In this document: positions 25,833 to 34,988 of the stretch, piece after piece | Layout of the letters: every line of letters begins with the position of its first letter | How positions within the stretch are numbered: position 1 is the stretch's first letter | Assembly: GCA_934754655.1 (NCBI GenBank) | Contig: CAKVIC010000008.1 | Location: 1-64,000 of the forward strand | Source of the DNA: an uncultured Candidatus Melainabacteria bacterium | GTDB taxonomy: Bacteria > Cyanobacteriota > Vampirovibrionia > Gastranaerophilales > Gastranaerophilaceae | Length of the DNA: 64,000 nucleotides | Direction of reading: 5' to 3' | Translations under genes and position numbers: made by a program | The notes under the pieces: generated by a model | What the model saw: only the letters and a program-made list of their open reading frames with translations | Database searches by the model: none | What the model was told of the DNA's origin: nothing

Positions 25833-26681
25833 TTAAATTGTAATATTTAAATTAGCATTGCGCCTAAACCAGGTTAATTGCCGTTTTGCGTAATTTCTCG
25901 AATGTTGCTTTAATTTATCTAAAGCTTCATCTAAAGAATTTTCGCCATCTAAATATGTTAAAATTTCTTTGTAACCAATGGTGTTTACCAAATTTTTTAT
26001 TCTACCGTGTTTTTTTAGTAAATATTTTGTTTCATCAACAATTCCTAAATCAAGCATTTTATCGACTCTTGAGTTAATTCTTTGATATAAAATTTCACGA
26101 GATTCAATTTTGGGAGTTAACCATTCTACATCAAATTCCGGCTCCTTTTGCGCGCATACAGAAGAATATGGAACATTCAAAATTTTAGTAACTTCTAATG
26201 CTCTTATAATTCTACGTTTGTTTGAATTATATAATCTTTCATACGAAATAGAATCCAGTTTTTTTAATTCATTAAGCAAATCTTCTTTTGATTGATTTTC
26301 TAATTCGCTACGCAAAATTTCATCAGCCTCAACACGAGGCAAATCATAATTTTCTAATAAAACTCTAAAGTATAATCCAGTTCCACCAACAATAATTGGT
26401 ATTTTTCCTTTATTTAAAATCTTTTTTATTGCAATTTTTGCGTCATCATAAAATTGTGCGACAGAATAATCATACTCAGGCTCTACTATGTCAATTAAAT
26501 AATGTTGAATACCATCGCGTTCTTCTGGGGTCGGTTTTGCAGTTGCAATATCAAAACCTTTGTACACTAAACGAGAATCTGCAGAAATTATTTCGCCATT
26601 GATTTTTTTTGCTAAATCAATAGACATCTGCGTTTTACCACTTGCTGTCGCACCTGCAATCGCTATAACTTTAGGTTTCAT
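25833..26681 (-). CDS. miaA: tRNA dimethylallyltransferase
   Basis: MiaA isopentenylates A37 of tRNAs reading UNN codons. The P-loop GATASGKT is followed by ISADSRLVYKG and IATAKPT, then the IIVGGTGLYFR motif. At 282 aa it is a little shorter than the usual 300. It starts with ATG at 26681, 55 bp beyond queE, on the same strand. Confidence 0.95.
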   Translation of the reverse strand: MKPKVIAIAGATASGKTQMSIDLAKKINGEIISADSRLVYKGFDIATAKPTPEERDGIQHYLIDIVEPEYDYSVAQFYDDAKIAIKKILNKGKIPIIVGGTGLYFRVLLENYDLPRVEADEILRSELENQSKEDLLNELKKLDSISYERLYNSNKRRIIRALEVTKILNVPYSSVCAQKEPEFDVEWLTPKIESREILYQRINSRVDKMLDLGIVDETKYLLKKHGRIKNLVNTIGYKEILTYLDGENSLDEALDKLKQHSRNYAKRQLTWFRRNANLNITI

Positions 26682-26736
26682 AAAAAGATTATAGCATAGC
26701 CAAAATAAAACTGTGAAAATAAATACATAATATAAA

Positions 26737-27411
26737 TTATCTTAAATTTAAAAATTTGTGCATTTGCGGTATTAAGCGAGTTTTTGGATAAAGTTTTGCA
26801 AACTCTGAAAAAACATCTTCTATACAATGTTTTTCCAATTTTAAAATCTCACCATCCATTTTAGGCTGTAAAATTAATTCAATACCGTATTTTTCGCATA
26901 ATCTACAAGTTTTTAAAATTTCTTCAGAAGTAATATTTTCGTCAAAAACTACTTTTGCAAAAAGATTTTTACCTTTTGCAATTTCAAAAAATTTATCATG
27001 TATATCGAATAAATCCTTCGTTCCAGTTGAAGTTGCAAGTTTTATATCTGCTGAAACATAACTTATATAATCAATAATTTGCATAAGATTTTGTGGTAAT
27101 GTTGCATTTGTTTCTAAATAAATTGGTAAATTACATATTGGCAAAAATTCTTTTAAAAATTCAATTTCTAAAAGCGGTTCGCCACCGGTTAAAGAAACTG
27201 AATGCACTTTATAAGAATTAATTATATTTGCTAAATCTTGAGGAGAGTATATTTTTGCGTCATTTTCAGACTTTGATAAAAAATCTGTATCACAATATTT
27301 GCAACTTAAATTACATCTACAGAAACGTACAAAAACTTGTTCATAACCAATATACGCACCTTCACCTTGGATTGATTTAAAAATTTCTTTAATTTTAACT
27401 TTATTTGTCAT
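26737..27411 (-). CDS. queE: 7-carboxy-7-deazaguanine synthase
   Basis: A radical SAM enzyme of queuosine precursor synthesis. SIQGEGAYIG and the cluster motif CNLSCKYC (CX3CX2C) are near residues 15-40, and SLTGGEPLLE follows. Length 224 aa is typical. Its start overlaps the dnaJ-like gene by 11 bases. tgt, the enzyme that inserts the base into tRNA, lies at 33215; the other que genes are not in the window. Confidence 0.93.
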   Translation of the reverse strand: MTNKVKIKEIFKSIQGEGAYIGYEQVFVRFCRCNLSCKYCDTDFLSKSENDAKIYSPQDLANIINSYKVHSVSLTGGEPLLEIEFLKEFLPICNLPIYLETNATLPQNLMQIIDYISYVSADIKLATSTGTKDLFDIHDKFFEIAKGKNLFAKVVFDENITSEEILKTCRLCEKYGIELILQPKMDGEILKLEKHCIEDVFSEFAKLYPKTRLIPQMHKFLNLR

Positions 27412-28417
27412 AAAAATTATCTCTTACATTGTTAGTTGAAATTTCGTTTAATTTTTTATACAAAGCTAATTCCTCTGCTGATAAATTTTTAGGAATTTGA
27501 ATTTCAACCGTAACAATCATATCACCAACTACGTTATTTTGCACTATTCCACAACCTGCCAAACGAAATTTTTGTCCATTTTGAGTATTTGGTGAAATCT
27601 TGAGATTTAATTTACCACTTGGGCTTGCAAGATGAATATCAGCTCCACATACAGCTTCTGCTGGTGTGATTTGGATTGTTTTTATTATATTTAAACCTTC
27701 TATTTTGTAACTTGGTTTTTCTTTTACATGCACAATTATGTACAAATCCCCGTTTATAGCTCCATTAATCCCAATACCTCCTTCACCCGCAAGTCTGATT
27801 TTAGAATTATTTTTTATGCCGGCAGGAATTTTTACAGTGAATTTTTTGTAATCAACAAACTCCCCTTTTCCCTTACAATGCTTGCAAGTAACACCATTAA
27901 CAAATTTTCTGCCACCACATTTTTCACAAACATGAGTTTGTAACATATTTATTGTTTTTGATGTACCTGTGAAAGCTTCTTGTGCTGTAATTTCAATATC
28001 CGTATAAATATCTTCGCCTTTTTGTGGCTGAGATTTTTTTGTTTTTTTGTTTTGCTGTGATTTAGAAACAAATTCTTCCCAATTAGATGAAAACCATTTT
28101 TTTAAATTTTCATCAAAAGTTTTACTGAAATCTGGCTCTTTGGATTTAAAATTCTGAGTTGTTTTAGTTTCTTGATAATGAGTATTTTTTTGTGCGTATG
28201 TATAAAAACTTTTTGCCCTATCATATTCACTTTTTTTAATAGGGTTTGATAAAACTTCATAAGCCTCATTAAGTTCTTTGAAACGATTTATTGCTTCAGG
28301 AGTATTTCCTGCAACATCCGGATGCCATTTCCGCGCAAGTTTACGATATGCAAGCTTAATCTCAACTGCACTTTCAGAATCTGTTATGCCTAATATTTTA
28401 TAATAATCTTTAGTCAT
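27401..28417 (-). CDS. DnaJ-like co-chaperone with reduced zinc centre
   Basis: The J domain (residues 1-70) has the HPD motif in KWHPDVAGN. A linker of about 70 residues, rich in Lys, Gln and Thr, replaces the Gly/Phe region. The C-terminal peptide-binding domains are preserved. Only two CxxC pairs are present (CEKCGG, CKHCKG), half the usual four, so one zinc at most. Length 338 aa. It stimulates a DnaK not encoded here. ATG start; queE overlaps its end. Confidence 0.88.
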   Translation of the reverse strand: MTKDYYKILGITDSESAVEIKLAYRKLARKWHPDVAGNTPEAINRFKELNEAYEVLSNPIKKSEYDRAKSFYTYAQKNTHYQETKTTQNFKSKEPDFSKTFDENLKKWFSSNWEEFVSKSQQNKKTKKSQPQKGEDIYTDIEITAQEAFTGTSKTINMLQTHVCEKCGGRKFVNGVTCKHCKGKGEFVDYKKFTVKIPAGIKNNSKIRLAGEGGIGINGAINGDLYIIVHVKEKPSYKIEGLNIIKTIQITPAEAVCGADIHLASPSGKLNLKISPNTQNGQKFRLAGCGIVQNNVVGDMIVTVEIQIPKNLSAEELALYKKLNEISTNNVRDNFYDK

Positions 28418-28501
28418 ACTTGAGATTTAATGATAATTACAAAAAAGTCAATTGCTTAAAATAATTATTGTTTTATTACCTTCATAAAGTATAATAAAAT
28501 T

Positions 28502-29836
28502 ATGAATGTTAATGATGAATTTGATACAATTGCCGCGATAGCAACCCCTTTTGGAACAGCTGGAGTTGGGGTTATCAGAATTTCCGGCGATAAGGCGTTT
28601 GACATAATTTCAAAAATATTTTCTAATCCAAAGTTTGAACCACGAAAATTTAACCATGGTTGGATTATAGAAGACAATGTTAAAATTGACGAAGTTATTG
28701 TCTTACCTTTTTTTGCGCCTAATAGCTATACCGGCGAAGATGTTATTGAAATTCAATGCCATGGCGGAATTCAAGTTGTAAAAAATATTTTAGATTTAGT
28801 TCTAAAAAATGGTGCGCGCATGGCAGAAAGAGGTGAATTCACTAAACGCGCATTTTTAAATAAACGAATGGATTTATCTCAAGCAGAAGCTGTCGCGGAT
28901 ATTATTCATTCAAAGACTTCTGATTTTGCTAAAGTTTCAATAAAAAATTTAAGTGGGGCTTTAAAAAACAAAATTAATGTTATTAAAAATGATATTTTTA
29001 ATGTTTTATCAAAAATCACAGCAGGAATAGATTTCCCTGAAGATGTAAAAGAGCCAGAATATGAATATTTAGCTCAAGAATTTGAGCGCATAGTTTCTGA
29101 GATTGATTCAATTTTATCGGGTGCAAATTGTTCGAATCTTTTAAGACAAGGAATTTCTGTTGCAATTATTGGAAAACCTAATGTTGGGAAATCCTCACTT
29201 TTTAATGCATTATTAAACCACGAACGAGCAATTGTAACAGATATTGCAGGAACTACACGTGATATTATTACCGAAACTATTGATTTAGGGTTGCCGGTAA
29301 CTTTAATTGATACAGCAGGAATTAGAGAAGATAAAGATGTCTCTCATGTCGAAGAAATCGGGATTAAATATTCTAAACAATCACTAAAAGATGCTGATTT
29401 AATTTTATTTGTTTATGATTCTTCGCAGGGCATGCTACTAGAAGATAAAGAAATTTTAAAACTGGCTGATGGCAAAAATACTATTTTAATCGCAAATAAA
29501 GCGGATATCGCAAATTATCAAGAAGAGAATGTTCTAAACATTTCAGCTTTAAATGGTAATGGAATAGAGGATTTGAAAAAAATTATTAAATCAAAAGTGT
29601 GTGATATTCAAACTGAAGATTTAGAATTTGTAACAAATACTAGACAACAAAATTGCTTGCAAAAATCAAAACAGGCATTAGAACAAGCTCTTTTAGGTGC
29701 AAATTTGCATGAATTACAAGATTTAATTTCTATTGATGTAAAATCAGCCCTTTTAGCTCTGGAAGAATTAACCGGAGAGCTTATTACTGATGATATTTTA
29801 AACAATATATTTGACCATTTTTGTATTGGAAAATAA
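28502..29836 (+). CDS. mnmE: tRNA modification GTPase MnmE
   Basis: MnmE with MnmG makes cmnm5U34 in tRNA. The N-terminal formyl-THF-binding domain begins DTIAAIATPFG. The GTPase is inserted at about residues 215-370 with GKPNVGKSS and DTAGIRE, and the chain ends in FCIGK, the C-terminal signature. Length 444 aa is typical. ATG start, no partner gene adjacent. Confidence 0.96.
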   Translation: MNVNDEFDTIAAIATPFGTAGVGVIRISGDKAFDIISKIFSNPKFEPRKFNHGWIIEDNVKIDEVIVLPFFAPNSYTGEDVIEIQCHGGIQVVKNILDLVLKNGARMAERGEFTKRAFLNKRMDLSQAEAVADIIHSKTSDFAKVSIKNLSGALKNKINVIKNDIFNVLSKITAGIDFPEDVKEPEYEYLAQEFERIVSEIDSILSGANCSNLLRQGISVAIIGKPNVGKSSLFNALLNHERAIVTDIAGTTRDIITETIDLGLPVTLIDTAGIREDKDVSHVEEIGIKYSKQSLKDADLILFVYDSSQGMLLEDKEILKLADGKNTILIANKADIANYQEENVLNISALNGNGIEDLKKIIKSKVCDIQTEDLEFVTNTRQQNCLQKSKQALEQALLGANLHELQDLISIDVKSALLALEELTGELITDDILNNIFDHFCIGK

Positions 29837-29859
29837 TTTATACCTTAATATTATTAACT

Positions 29860-30195
29860 TTAAACAGTAGCTGTGGATAAAGATGCTGCTTCTTCATAAG
29901 GATTTTCAATATTATTATCTTGAATAATTTTATATGTTGCATTGAATAATTTTTCTGAATTATCTGCAATTTGTGGATTTTCAATTAATTCCTTTAAATC
30001 TGTATTCACGTTATCAACTCCTTTAAATCTTAACATCATAGAACGTCCAAGAGCTTCAGCTTTTGGGTCAGAAAAATCTGTTAGTTGTGGATTTTGTTCT
30101 GACTGAATCTCTATAGCTTTTTCTTGAGCATTTTTGTTCATTTTTCTGTATTGAACATGTCCGACACTAAAATTTGAGCCATTAATTTCATTCAT
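29860..30195 (-). CDS. Small protein of unknown function
   Basis: This 111-aa protein is not recognised. It is polar and helical, with no signal peptide or membrane segment, and its C-terminus looks regular (EKLFNATYKIIQDNN). I start at the ATG at 30195, which has GAGG seven bases upstream; the ATG six bases earlier is too close to that site. It is monocistronic, convergent with mnmE and divergent from the TPR gene. Confidence 0.65.
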   Translation of the reverse strand: MNEINGSNFSVGHVQYRKMNKNAQEKAIEIQSEQNPQLTDFSDPKAEALGRSMMLRFKGVDNVNTDLKELIENPQIADNSEKLFNATYKIIQDNNIENPYEEAASLSTATV

Positions 30196-30339
30196 ATACA
30201 TACCTCGTTTTGCTTTTCTTAGGATTACATTATCTAATCTTATTTATCTTAAAACGTAAAAAAAATATTTTTTGCTAGTTCGCTAATAAAAAATTTACAA
30301 AAATTTACTTTTTAATTTTGATTTGATAAAATTGTAGTA

Positions 30340-31518
30340 ATGAAAAGTGCAATAGAGAAATTACAAGATAATTTAAAACAAGATCCTTCAAACTTCCAAG
30401 CTCGGAGAGAATTGGCGGTTGCTTTAGCTTATCAAGGTTTTAATGAAGAAGCTTTAGCGAATTTGCAGTATTTGGCAAAATACTTTCCTAATGATGCAGA
30501 TTTACAATATAATTTAGGAATATTATATGAAAAATTAAAAGATTTTAAATCTGCTAAAATTGCTTACGAAAAAGCCTTAGATATTTCGCCACAAGAAGAT
30601 TATTTTTATAATTTAGGCGAAGTCTTAGTCGAATTAGAAGATTGGGATAGGGCAATTAATAATTTTAATCAGGTATTAAAAACTGATTCTAATGATAGTA
30701 ATGCATATTTTAATATCGGATATTGTTTTTATAAAAAAAATGATAAAAAAAATGCTATAGATAATTTGCAAAAAGCTGTTGATTTAAATCCTAAAGATAT
30801 TTACGCTTTGTTTTATCTTGGTTCAATTTATCAAGAAGAAGGATTGACTAATTTCGCGCAAGAAAATTATAGAAAAATTTTAGAAATTTCACCTGATTAT
30901 AGCTGGGCGTACTACAATTTAGCCCAAATCGCCTATACAAACGGAAATCTCGATGACACAAAAGAATATTTATTAAAAGATATTGAATATAATAAAGATG
31001 ATATTGATGCTTATAAACTTTTAATAAAAATCTATCTCAAAAATTCAGAAACAGAAGAAGCAATCCAATTGCTTGAAAATCGTATACAAAATGATGAAAA
31101 TGGCGATTTATTTTACCTTTTGGCACAAGTTTATAAATTTATCGACGACAAAGTTAATTATATAAAAAATCTAAGAAATGCGATAAAAAATCCAATGTCA
31201 TTAACTTATCCCATAGATTTGGTAAAAAAAGAATATCAATATATACGAGGACAAAATAAAAATTTTGTAGAAAATCTTCATGAAATTGAAGAATACAACC
31301 CTGAAGATTTTGAAGTGGATAACAATCAAGATTTTGAAGATGCAAAAACAGATGAAAATTTAGATAATCATGATGAAAATTCTTTAGAAGAAGAAAATTT
31401 TTATGATGATGAAATAGAAGATGATGATAATGAATATGTAGAGCCTGATGAAGAAGGCGAAGAAGCTGAAGAAGATTTAGATGAAGAATCTGAAGAGTAT
31501 GGAGAAGATGACGAATAA
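30340..31518 (+). CDS. TPR-repeat protein with acidic C-terminus
   Basis: A 392-aa protein with at least seven tetratricopeptide repeats over residues about 1-270 (patterns such as NLGILYEKLKDF and YYNLAQIAYTNG), so a scaffold for protein contacts. The last 80 residues are almost all Asp and Glu. No ribosome-binding site is evident, and a TAAAAT lies 7-12 bases before the ATG, so the mRNA could be leaderless. recN starts three bases after its stop. Confidence 0.85.
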   Translation: MKSAIEKLQDNLKQDPSNFQARRELAVALAYQGFNEEALANLQYLAKYFPNDADLQYNLGILYEKLKDFKSAKIAYEKALDISPQEDYFYNLGEVLVELEDWDRAINNFNQVLKTDSNDSNAYFNIGYCFYKKNDKKNAIDNLQKAVDLNPKDIYALFYLGSIYQEEGLTNFAQENYRKILEISPDYSWAYYNLAQIAYTNGNLDDTKEYLLKDIEYNKDDIDAYKLLIKIYLKNSETEEAIQLLENRIQNDENGDLFYLLAQVYKFIDDKVNYIKNLRNAIKNPMSLTYPIDLVKKEYQYIRGQNKNFVENLHEIEEYNPEDFEVDNNQDFEDAKTDENLDNHDENSLEEENFYDDEIEDDDNEYVEPDEEGEEAEEDLDEESEEYGEDDE

Positions 31519-31521
31519 AGA

Positions 31522-33186
31522 ATGCTAGATAAAATTAATATAAAAAATTACATTTTAATAGATAATTTAGAACTTGATTTCGCAAATGGTTTAAATATTA
31601 TTACCGGCGAAACAGGGTCTGGTAAAAGCATTTTGATTAATGCAATTGACATAGCATTTGGCGCAAAAGCAGGAAAAGAAGTTATAAAAACAGGCGCTGA
31701 CAAAGCTATAATCGAACTTACGATAAAAAATCAAAAACAAAATGTTAATAAATTATTTGAAGAAAATAGTATTGATAATTACGGTGATGAAATAATTTTA
31801 TCAAAAGAAATTACTCAAACAGGTTCACGTTCAAGAGTTAATGGGTGCTTAGTTAATCAAGATTTTGTAAAAAATTTACGCGAATTATTTTTAGATATTC
31901 ATTCGCAACATCAAACTTATTCTTTTTTACAACCCAAATATCATATTATCCTTTTAGATTCTTATCTTAAAAACACTTGTGAAGAATTATTTTCAGAATA
32001 TAAACAAAAATTTTTAGATTATAAACGCATGCTTGAAGAGTATGAAAATTTAAAAAATGCTTCTCAAAAAACCGAAGAACAAATAGATTTTTTAAAATTT
32101 CAAGTTAATGAAATCCAAGAAGCAAGTTTAAAATCGCCTAGTGAAGATGAAGAATTAAGTGCCGAATTAAATGTTTTAGAAAACGTTGAAAAGCTAAAAG
32201 AGCTTACCGGCAGTGCTTATTGGACATTATCAGGGGATGATAATAATTCAATATTAAATGCTCTATTTCAAATTAAAGCTTCTCTTTCAAAAGCTTCAAA
32301 CCTTGATAACTCTTTAAGCCAATTTGAAGAATCTGCAATAAACTTAATTGATGGCTTGAAAGATTTATCCTCTTCTTTAAATGATTATTGTTCAAATTTA
32401 GAAAATGATACTCAAAGAATTAATGAAATGCAAGAGCGCTTATTTTTATTGGATAAACTAAAACGTAAATATGGCGGAACGTTGGAAAATGTTATAGAAA
32501 CTGGCGCGAAACTAGAAAAAGAACTCGAAAATATAGAATTTTCAACTCAAAATCTTGAAGATTTAGAAAATAGTATTAAAAGCATAAAAAGCGAACTTTT
32601 AAATTTGGCTGAAAAAATATCAGCAAAAAGAAAAGATTATGCACAAGTTTTATCCTCTTTAATAGTTGAAAAACTTGAAAAACTTGAGCTTCCAAAAGTT
32701 CGTTTTGAAATTGGATTTGAGCCGTGTGAACTTTGTCAAAACGGTATTGATAAAGTTGAGTTTTTAATATCTACAAATGTTTCAGAAGGCTTAAAACCTT
32801 TAGCAAAAGTTGCATCAGGCGGTGAAATTTCACGTATCATGCTTGCAATAAAAACAATTTTTGCGCAAGCGGATAATATTGAAACAGTTATTTTTGACGA
32901 AATTGATACTGGAATCTCCGGAAAAACTTCTCAAGCTGTAGCGGAAGAAATTCAAGAACTTGCAAAATATATGCAAATAATCATGATTACTCATCAGGCT
33001 ATAATTGCTTCAAAATCAAATAGACATATCTACGTAAGAAAAACTCAAAAAGATTCGACCCAAGTAAATATTAATATTTTAGAAGGCACAGAAAAATTAA
33101 AAGCTATTGCAGAATTAGCCGGAGGCGAAATTACAGAACAATCAATGCAATTTGCAAAAACCCTTATGAATACTTCTAATAACTAA
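31522..33186 (+). CDS. recN: DNA repair ATPase RecN
   Basis: RecN is an SMC-like protein in double-strand break repair. Walker A is GETGSGKS near residues 30-37. A long coiled-coil middle (about 155-370) follows, then the ABC signature SGGEISR and Walker B VIFDEIDTG. The 554-aa length is normal. Coupled to the TPR gene upstream. It ends facing tgt. Confidence 0.95.
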   Translation: MLDKINIKNYILIDNLELDFANGLNIITGETGSGKSILINAIDIAFGAKAGKEVIKTGADKAIIELTIKNQKQNVNKLFEENSIDNYGDEIILSKEITQTGSRSRVNGCLVNQDFVKNLRELFLDIHSQHQTYSFLQPKYHIILLDSYLKNTCEELFSEYKQKFLDYKRMLEEYENLKNASQKTEEQIDFLKFQVNEIQEASLKSPSEDEELSAELNVLENVEKLKELTGSAYWTLSGDDNNSILNALFQIKASLSKASNLDNSLSQFEESAINLIDGLKDLSSSLNDYCSNLENDTQRINEMQERLFLLDKLKRKYGGTLENVIETGAKLEKELENIEFSTQNLEDLENSIKSIKSELLNLAEKISAKRKDYAQVLSSLIVEKLEKLELPKVRFEIGFEPCELCQNGIDKVEFLISTNVSEGLKPLAKVASGGEISRIMLAIKTIFAQADNIETVIFDEIDTGISGKTSQAVAEEIQELAKYMQIIMITHQAIIASKSNRHIYVRKTQKDSTQVNINILEGTEKLKAIAELAGGEITEQSMQFAKTLMNTSNN

Positions 33187-33214
33187 AATATAAGCCATCT
33201 CAAAGAAATTTTTA

Positions 33215-34333
33215 CTAAAATTTTGGATAATATTCGTTATAAAAATCTTCAAATCTATCTTCTAAAATTGCTTGGCGGCATTTTTGTGAAAAATCAATAA
33301 GAAATTTTATATTGTGAATAGACATTAAAGCTTGTGCTGTTCCTTCACCACATTTATACAAATGACGTAAATATGCTCTAGAATGATTTTTACAACAATA
33401 ACAATCACAGTTTTCATCAAGCGGTTTAGGGTCATCCCAATATTGAGAATTCTTGATTTGTTTTTTGCCCTCATAAGTAAAGAAAGAACCGTGACGAGCA
33501 TTTCTTGTTGGTAATACACAATCAAACATATCAACACCACGCTTGATTCCATCTAATAAATCTTCAGGAGTTCCAACCCCCATTAAGTATCGAGGTTTGT
33601 TTTGAGGTAAAAGAGGCGCTGTTAATTCTACAAAGTGGTTCATTGTATCTTTATCCTCACCAACACTAAGTCCGCCAATTGCGCATCCAACAGAATCAAT
33701 TGAAGAAATATAAGCCGCACTTTCTTTTCTCAAATCATCATAAAAAGCACCTTGGCAAATAGGAAATAAGGCTTGATTGGTAGAAGTTTTAGCCTTAATA
33801 CATCTTTCTAGCCATCTATGTGTACGCTCCATCGCATCTTTTGCGGTTTTGTAATCACAAGGGAAAGGAGCACACCAATCAAAAGCCATTATTATATCAG
33901 CACCAATTGATTGTTGAATCTCCATTGATATTTCAGGGCTGATAAAATGTTTTTTTCCATCTTTAGGGTCGCGAAATTCGACCCCTTCTTCTGTTATTTT
34001 TCTTAAATGCGCAAGCGAAAACACTTGAAATCCACCGGAATCCGTTAAAACAGGTTTATCCCAATTCATCCAATTATGTATTCCGCCAAATTTTTCAATT
34101 AACTTATGCCCGGCTCTTAAATATAAATGATAAGAATTTGCAAGAATTATTTGCGCTCCTGTATCATACAAATTGTTATTAGTTACAAGTTTTACAGTAG
34201 AATTTGTACCTACCGGCATAAATATAGGTGTTTTTATATCACCATGCGGAGTGTGCAAAATTCCGGCTCTAGCGCCAGTTTTTGAATCAACATGTTCTAA
34301 TTTATAACTAAAATTTTCAAAAACTGTTGACAT
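33215..34333 (-). CDS. tgt: Queuine/preQ1 tRNA-ribosyltransferase
   Basis: Tgt exchanges G34 for preQ1 in His, Asp, Asn and Tyr tRNAs. It has DSGGFQVFSL with the catalytic Asp, AFDWCAPFP, the second nucleophile region GVDMFDCVLPTRNARHG, and zinc ligands CDCYCC with a later His. I start at the ATG at 34333, eight bases after the ndk stop; an upstream TTG at 34381 would overlap ndk. Length 372 aa is typical. Co-oriented with ndk. Confidence 0.95.
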   Translation of the reverse strand: MSTVFENFSYKLEHVDSKTGARAGILHTPHGDIKTPIFMPVGTNSTVKLVTNNNLYDTGAQIILANSYHLYLRAGHKLIEKFGGIHNWMNWDKPVLTDSGGFQVFSLAHLRKITEEGVEFRDPKDGKKHFISPEISMEIQQSIGADIIMAFDWCAPFPCDYKTAKDAMERTHRWLERCIKAKTSTNQALFPICQGAFYDDLRKESAAYISSIDSVGCAIGGLSVGEDKDTMNHFVELTAPLLPQNKPRYLMGVGTPEDLLDGIKRGVDMFDCVLPTRNARHGSFFTYEGKKQIKNSQYWDDPKPLDENCDCYCCKNHSRAYLRHLYKCGEGTAQALMSIHNIKFLIDFSQKCRQAILEDRFEDFYNEYYPKF

Positions 34334-34340
34334 ACTTTGA

Positions 34341-34829
34341 TTATAGACCTTGTTTATTATATCTTTCTTCGTCGTACGCAATTATTTCAGACATAGATTG
34401 CCAATTATCAAAAATTTCTTCCGGTTTAAAATACAAACCAATTTCTCTATTTGCGCTTTCTATTGAATCTGAAGCATGAACAACGTTATATTGCATAACT
34501 TGCGCGAAGTCAGCCCTTATTGTACCGACATCTGCTTGCAAAGGATTTGTAGCTCCAACAGTGTGACGAACACTTTCTACAGCATTATAACCTTCTATTA
34601 CCATCGCAACAATAGGTCCACTTGTTATATAATATATTAGTCTTTGATAAAACGATTTTCCAATATGTTCTGCATAATGTTTTTCTGCTAATTCCGGAGT
34701 CACTTGTAATAACTTCATTGCAACAATTTTGAACCCTTTTTCTTCAAAGCGTTCAATAATTTTACCTATAATACCTCTTTTAACTCCATCCGGCTTAATT
34801 GCCACAAAAGTTCTTTCTTCAGTGCTCAT
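34341..34829 (-). CDS. ndk: Nucleoside diphosphate kinase
   Basis: Ndk transfers phosphate from ATP to NDPs via a phospho-His. The protein shows TFVAIKPDGVKRG, GATNPLQADVGTIR, and NVVHASDS containing the catalytic His. The ATG at 34829 follows AGGAG, so I reject an upstream GTG. At 162 aa it is slightly longer than usual because of a C-terminal tail. It overlaps no neighbour and is divergent from atpD. Confidence 0.95.
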   Translation of the reverse strand: MSTEERTFVAIKPDGVKRGIIGKIIERFEEKGFKIVAMKLLQVTPELAEKHYAEHIGKSFYQRLIYYITSGPIVAMVIEGYNAVESVRHTVGATNPLQADVGTIRADFAQVMQYNVVHASDSIESANREIGLYFKPEEIFDNWQSMSEIIAYDEERYNKQGL

Positions 34830-34929
34830 AATCACTCCTGTATTTAAATCTTTTAACCATGTCTAATTAGAGCATAAATCTTGATAAAAGTAAAGTTTAT
34901 GTGAGTTTTTCTTAAAGTTTTAAATTTAG

Positions 34930-34958
34930 TTGAAAATCTTCAATATCTATTGTATAAT
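34930..34958 (+). promoter_or_regulatory. Promoter of the atpD-atpC unit
   Basis: TTGAAA (34930-34935) and a perfect TATAAT (34953-34958) are separated by 17 bp, close to the sigma70 consensus. A purine-rich GAGAGG site follows before the ATG at 34989. Confidence 0.8.
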
Positions 34959-34988
34959 CACACAGAGAGGAAGAGGAGAGGTGTCTTT

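Noticed and set aside
29872..29880. TGTGGATAA, a perfect DnaA-box 9-mer, near mnmE (a gene often close to oriC)
   Set aside because: It is a single box inside a coding region. No cluster, no dnaA, dnaN or rnpA and no AT-rich unwinding region stand beside it, so no origin is called.
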